Of a DNA stretch of 42,631 nt, positions 39,532 through 42,631 are shown piece after piece; positions within the stretch are counted from its first letter, which is position 1; each line of letters begins with the position of its first letter. Below the pieces are notes generated by a model. It did not search any database and had not been told where the DNA came from. It saw only the letters and a program-made list of their open reading frames with translations. The DNA comes from an uncultured Bacteroides sp. (lineage in GTDB: Bacteria > Bacteroidota > Bacteroidia > Bacteroidales > Bacteroidaceae): assembly GCA_944320865.1 (NCBI GenBank), contig CALUJC010000029.1, positions 1 to 42,631 of the forward strand, written 5' to 3'. Made by a program: the position numbers and the translations under genes.

Positions 39532-40275
39532 TTATCCCATTAACAATTGCGTCAGCACCAGGTCGGAGAACAGGATGAGCACGCTGCTCATCACCACCGA
39601 GTCGGTCGACGCCTTGCCCACCTCTATGGAGCCTCCCTCCACGGTGTAGCCGAAGAAGGCCGACACGCTGGCTATGATGAAGGCAAAGAACAGCGACTTG
39701 ATGATGCCGCACCAGATGTACCACTCCACAAACATGTATTGCAACCCGTACTCCAAGTCGACGGCATTCATCACCCCGCCAAACCAGCACGTGCCGAACG
39801 CCCCGATGATGCCGGCGAAGATGCTGAACACCACCATCAGCGGAATGGTGGTAATCATGGCGGCAATCTTGGGCAGGATGAGGTAGTTGGCCGAGTTCAC
39901 GCCCATAATCTCGAGGGCGTCTATCTGCTGCGTGACGCGCATGGTGCCCAGCTCGGAGGCGATGTTCGAGCCCACCTTGCCCGCCAGGATGAGGCACATG
40001 ATGGACGAGGAGAACTCCAGCAACATGATTTCGCGGGTGACGTAGCCCACCGTCCAGCGGGGCATCCACGGGCTTTCTATGTTCAGCTTGATTTGTATGG
40101 TGATGACGGCGCCGATGAAGAGGGATATCAGCAACACGATGCCGATGGAGTTGACGCCCAGTTTCTGCATCTCTGCGATGTATTGGCGGAAGAACATGGC
40201 CATGCGTTCGGGCCGGGTGAACACGCGCCCCATCAGCATGAAGTATCTTCCCACCGTTCTAAGTGCTTTTATCAT
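39532..40275 (-). CDS. mlaE: MlaE-type ABC transporter permease
   Basis: The protein has 247 residues with about five membrane segments. Conserved MlaE features: GVNSIGIVLLISLFIGAVIT near the N-terminus, LILAGKVGSNIASELGTMRV with the invariant GS-SE-GTM stretch, and EQIDALEIMGVN-like sequence (QQIDALEIMGVNSANYLILP). It pairs with MlaF, 12 bp downstream. A very short leader separates its start from the -7 at 40295-40302. The divergent lptB gene beyond the promoter also belongs to outer-membrane lipid transport. Confidence 0.93.
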   Translation of the reverse strand: MIKALRTVGRYFMLMGRVFTRPERMAMFFRQYIAEMQKLGVNSIGIVLLISLFIGAVITIQIKLNIESPWMPRWTVGYVTREIMLLEFSSSIMCLILAGKVGSNIASELGTMRVTQQIDALEIMGVNSANYLILPKIAAMITTIPLMVVFSIFAGIIGAFGTCWFGGVMNAVDLEYGLQYMFVEWYIWCGIIKSLFFAFIIASVSAFFGYTVEGGSIEVGKASTDSVVMSSVLILFSDLVLTQLLMG

Positions 40276-40294
40276 AACGCGAAGTATTTGAGCG

Positions 40295-40302
40295 CAAATG
40301 TA
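40295..40302 (-). promoter_or_regulatory. -7 element of the mlaE-mlaF operon
   Basis: TACATTTG on the minus strand matches TAnnTTTG exactly. The leader to ATG 40275 is only about 13 nt. Confidence 0.6.
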
Positions 40303-40324
40303 CGGCTTTTCGGCTTATTTTTGT

Positions 40325-40332
40325 TACATTTG
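40325..40332 (+). promoter_or_regulatory. -7 element of lptB
   Basis: TACATTTG matches TAnnTTTG exactly and has the same eight bases as the divergent mlaE element 23 bp away. The leader to ATG 40425 is about 85 nt. Confidence 0.55.
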
Positions 40333-40424
40333 CGGCGGTTTTACCACAAATAGTGCAGTTTTGCACAGATATTCCTGTTCCGCAAGGGGGGCAATGCCGC
40401 CTTCTTTGCCATGATAAGTAGCCT

Positions 40425-41183
40425 ATGGAAGAAGACAACAGAATGGTGCTCCGCACGGAAGACCTCGTAAAAAAGTATGGCAAGCGCACCGTAGTGAGCC
40501 ACGTGTCCATCAATGTGAAGCAAGGCGAAATCGTGGGCCTGCTGGGCCCCAACGGCGCCGGCAAGACCACCTCGTTCTACATGACCGTGGGCCTCATCAC
40601 CCCCAACGAGGGGCGCATCTACCTCAACGACCTCGACATCACCAACTACCCCGTGTACAAGCGTGCCCAGGCCGGCATCGGCTACCTGGCGCAGGAGGCC
40701 TCCGTGTTCCGCCAGATGTCGGTGGAAGACAACATCATGTCCGTGCTCGAAATGACGGGCAAGCCCCTGGAGTACCGCAAGGAGAAGCTGGAAAGCCTGC
40801 TCTCCGAGTTCCGCATACAGAAGGTGCGCAAGAACAAGGGCAACCAACTTTCCGGCGGTGAACGCCGCCGCACCGAGATAGCCCGCTGCCTGGCCATCGA
40901 CCCCAAGTTCATCATGCTCGACGAGCCCTTTGCCGGCGTCGACCCCATTGCCGTGGAAGACATCCAGCAGATAGTGTGGCGACTGAAGGACAAGAACATC
41001 GGCATCCTCATCACCGACCACAACGTGCAGGAGACGCTCAGCATCACCGACCGCGCCTACCTGCTGTTCGAGGGCAAAATCCTCTTCCAAGGCACGCCCG
41101 AAGAGCTGGCCGAGAACAAGATTGTGCGCGAAAAGTACCTCAGCAACAGCTTCGTGCTGCGCCGCAAGGACTTCATGAAGTAA
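40425..41183 (+). CDS. lptB: LptB, LPS export ABC ATPase
   Basis: The protein has 252 residues; Met7 is an alternative start. Walker [10 protein letters not shown] (41-49), Q-loop Q90, LSGGERRR (142-149), Walker B FIMLDEP (162-168) with FAGVDPIAV, and H199 in ITDHNV. The combination [17 protein letters not shown] and ERRRTEIAR is diagnostic of LptB. It powers LptFG to extract lipopolysaccharide from the inner membrane; lptF/G are not in the window. It is monocistronic, with a terminator after it. Its position next to the Mla genes groups two outer-membrane lipid systems at a shared divergent promoter region. Confidence 0.95.
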   Translation: MEEDNRMVLRTEDLVKKYGKRTVVSHVSINVKQGEIVGLLGPNGAGKTTSFYMTVGLITPNEGRIYLNDLDITNYPVYKRAQAGIGYLAQEASVFRQMSVEDNIMSVLEMTGKPLEYRKEKLESLLSEFRIQKVRKNKGNQLSGGERRRTEIARCLAIDPKFIMLDEPFAGVDPIAVEDIQQIVWRLKDKNIGILITDHNVQETLSITDRAYLLFEGKILFQGTPEELAENKIVREKYLSNSFVLRRKDFMK

Positions 41184-41212
41184 TTCCTTTTCATCCTTTC
41201 CGACTGATAGCC

Positions 41213-41252
41213 ACAGCCCCCGGTGCTCTTCTTACAGGACACCGGGGGCTGT
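41213..41252. terminator. Terminator after lptB
   Basis: Perfect 13-bp stem ACAGCCCCCGGTG / CACCGGGGGCTGT around a 14-nt loop, followed by CTTTG. It lies between convergent genes and may serve both. Confidence 0.9.
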
Positions 41253-41274
41253 CTTTGTATGCTTGGCTGTCAGC

Positions 41275-42435
41275 TTATTTCTTCTTCATCAGCCAGTGCA
41301 CCTTGAGCCACTCGCGCACGGGCAGGTCGTAGAGTTTCAAGCATCCCCAAGCCAGCAGGATGGACAGCACGAACACCCCGGCAGCCACCATGACGTGGGC
41401 ATAGAGCGGCGCGTCGGGGTGCGCCCAGGCCCACGTCATCTGCATGTACATCAGCGGGTAGTGGGTGATGTACAGGGGGTAGGACAACTCGCCCAGCACC
41501 GTGCACACCCGCGCGCTCTTGGGGTCGGTGAGGCGGCTGCCCGCGCCCATCATCACGATGAGGGGGAAGAGCAGCAGGATGCACACCGCGTTGTACACCC
41601 CGTTCAGCACATTGCCCTCGCCGCCCACGCAGGGCACGGCCAGCAGCACGGCCAGCAGCAGCGAGCACCACCAGAAGCCTCCGCGCACTGTAATAAACCG
41701 CCCGATGCGCGAAATGAGCAGTCCGCACAGGAAGGGGTAGAACAGCCGCGTCAGCCCCACGTACACCTGCTCGTCGGTCAGGCTCCAGCCGCCTATCACG
41801 GTGTACATCTGTGCGTCGCGCCCCTCCGTCAGCAGTCCGAACACGTTGAGGTTGAGGCAGAGGTCGAGCGTGCAGAAGGCGGCCGCCGCCACAAACAGCG
41901 CCAGCAGCACCCTGGGCAGGCGGCGGAACACGAAGGCGTAGAGAATGTTGCCCACATACTCCCACGTCAGCGACCAGTTGGGGCCGTTGAAGGAGTTCAT
42001 CTCTCCCCAGCCGCGAATGTCCATCCGTGGGCCGCAGGGAATCATCAGGCAGCCCATCACGAAGGCCAGCAGCACCTTCCAGCCCGGCACATGGCCAATC
42101 AGCGGGAAGCCGTCGCCTTGGGCGAAGAAGTAGAAGCAAGCCCCCAGCACCGTGCCCATCACCACCATGGGGTGCAGGCGCACCAGCCGGCGCTTGAAGA
42201 AGCCCCACGTGGTCATGCGGTTCCACCGGTCGTCGTACGCATAGCCGATGACGAAGCCCGACAGCACGAAGAAGAAGTCTACCGCCAGGTATCCGTGGTT
42301 AATCACTTGGTAGGTCGGCCCGGCGGAATACGTCTCCAGCAGGTGGAACAGCACTACGATGACGGACGCGACGCCGCGCAACCCGTCCAGAATCTCATAA
42401 CGTGGCTTTGAAGCCAAGTACACATTGTTTGTCAT
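41275..42435 (-). CDS. Acyltransferase 3 family membrane protein
   Basis: This 386-residue protein has about ten membrane segments. Family motifs are DGLRG (17-21), the catalytic-type His31 in VVLFHLLE, GYLAVDFFFVLSGFVIGYAY, FFKRRLVRLHP and NWSLTWEY. These proteins transfer acetyl or succinyl groups to sugars of O-antigen, capsule or peptidoglycan at the inner membrane. No polysaccharide gene is adjacent. A possible -7 element, TATACTTG at 42476-42469 on the minus strand, is one base off consensus. Confidence 0.9.
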   Translation of the reverse strand: MTNNVYLASKPRYEILDGLRGVASVIVVLFHLLETYSAGPTYQVINHGYLAVDFFFVLSGFVIGYAYDDRWNRMTTWGFFKRRLVRLHPMVVMGTVLGACFYFFAQGDGFPLIGHVPGWKVLLAFVMGCLMIPCGPRMDIRGWGEMNSFNGPNWSLTWEYVGNILYAFVFRRLPRVLLALFVAAAAFCTLDLCLNLNVFGLLTEGRDAQMYTVIGGWSLTDEQVYVGLTRLFYPFLCGLLISRIGRFITVRGGFWWCSLLLAVLLAVPCVGGEGNVLNGVYNAVCILLLFPLIVMMGAGSRLTDPKSARVCTVLGELSYPLYITHYPLMYMQMTWAWAHPDAPLYAHVMVAAGVFVLSILLAWGCLKLYDLPVREWLKVHWLMKKK

Positions 42436-42501
42436 AACAGTTTATTTAATGTTTGTTTTTTAAGTAATCAAGTATAGTTAGTAAATGGGAATTTATATGC
42501 A

Positions 42502-42531
42502 CTTTTTCTTTCGCTTGTCCGAAAGAAAAAG
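42502..42531. repeat. Perfect 12-bp inverted repeat
   Basis: CTTTTTCTTTCG (42502-42513) and CGAAAGAAAAAG (42520-42531) with loop CTTGTC. Likely a REP-type or terminator-like element upstream of the acyltransferase gene. Confidence 0.75.
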
Positions 42532-42540
42532 ATGCCAAAA

Positions 42541-42631
42541 AGAAAGGACCCCGTCTGTGCCCGTCGGGCTACTCCGGATGGCCTCCTGCCTAAAGGGCAG
42601 AAACTCGCTTCGCTCAGACAGTCTGCCCTTT
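42541..42631. repeat. Inverted-repeat element truncated by the window edge
   Basis: AAAGGGCAGA (42592-42601) pairs with TCTGCCCTTT (42622-42631); inside is the palindrome CTCGCTTCGCTC. A smaller GCCCG-T-CGGGC (42559-42569) precedes it. It looks like a dispersed intergenic element of Bacteroides and continues beyond the window. Confidence 0.6.

Overview
The window looks like a chromosomal segment of a gut Bacteroides species or close relative. Evidence: at least ten start regions carry the Bacteroidota -7 element TAnnTTTG. The gene content is typical of the group: a MacAB-TolC set with two permeases, fimbrillin-like lipoproteins, an HU-related histone-like protein, a DUF1573 protein, a TonB receptor with an N-terminal carboxypeptidase-regulatory domain, and a thr operon whose middle gene is an ApgM-type protein. 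I see no insertion sequence, integrase, prophage or CRISPR array. Most of it looks like ordinary core chromosome, with one modestly accessory-looking patch (about 35.2-38.7 kb, surface lipoproteins around an HU-related gene).

Layout. 0-2.3 kb: tRNA-Phe, malate dehydrogenase and a CvfB/S1-type RNA-binding protein. 2.3-8.3 kb (minus strand): a tripartite macrolide-type exporter in the order ATPase, permease, permease, periplasmic adaptor, TolC. 8.5-11.7 kb: ROK glucokinase, AraC regulator and a lipoprotein hydrolase. 11.9-18.3 kb: the threonine operon (leader peptide, aspartokinase-homoserine dehydrogenase, ApgM-like probable homoserine kinase, threonine synthase) and a small MscS channel. 18.4-22.6 kb: an RDD fusion protein, a small hypothetical protein, and an MFS transporter divergent from a Crp/Fnr regulator. 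23.1-27.2 kb: a TonB receptor with a surface lipoprotein. 27.3-31.7 kb (minus strand): a tight four-gene cluster of ABC-type ATPase, DUF4435 TOPRIM-like protein, YbdG-like channel and M23 peptidase. 31.8-34.9 kb: EamA exporter, MeaB GTPase and a DUF1573 protein. 35.2-38.7 kb: two fimbrillin-type lipoproteins flanking an HU-related gene. 38.7-42.4 kb: MlaF/MlaE, LptB and an acyltransferase. The window ends inside an inverted-repeat element.

Three things stand out. (1) Four unrelated intergenic tandem arrays with periods of 22, 23, 24 and 22 bp, in which every array has a short inverted repeat in its unit. In two arrays the arms change together, which suggests the hairpin or palindrome is conserved rather than the sequence. 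A fifth array and a phased set of GTAAC boxes upstream of the TonB receptor have an 11-bp period. (2) The ATPase plus DUF4435 pair resembles the two-gene PARIS anti-phage architecture, but here it is translationally coupled to a mechanosensitive channel and followed by a cell-wall peptidase. (3) A threonine/methionine-rich leader peptide with alternative hairpins precedes thrA, indicating attenuation control of the thr operon.
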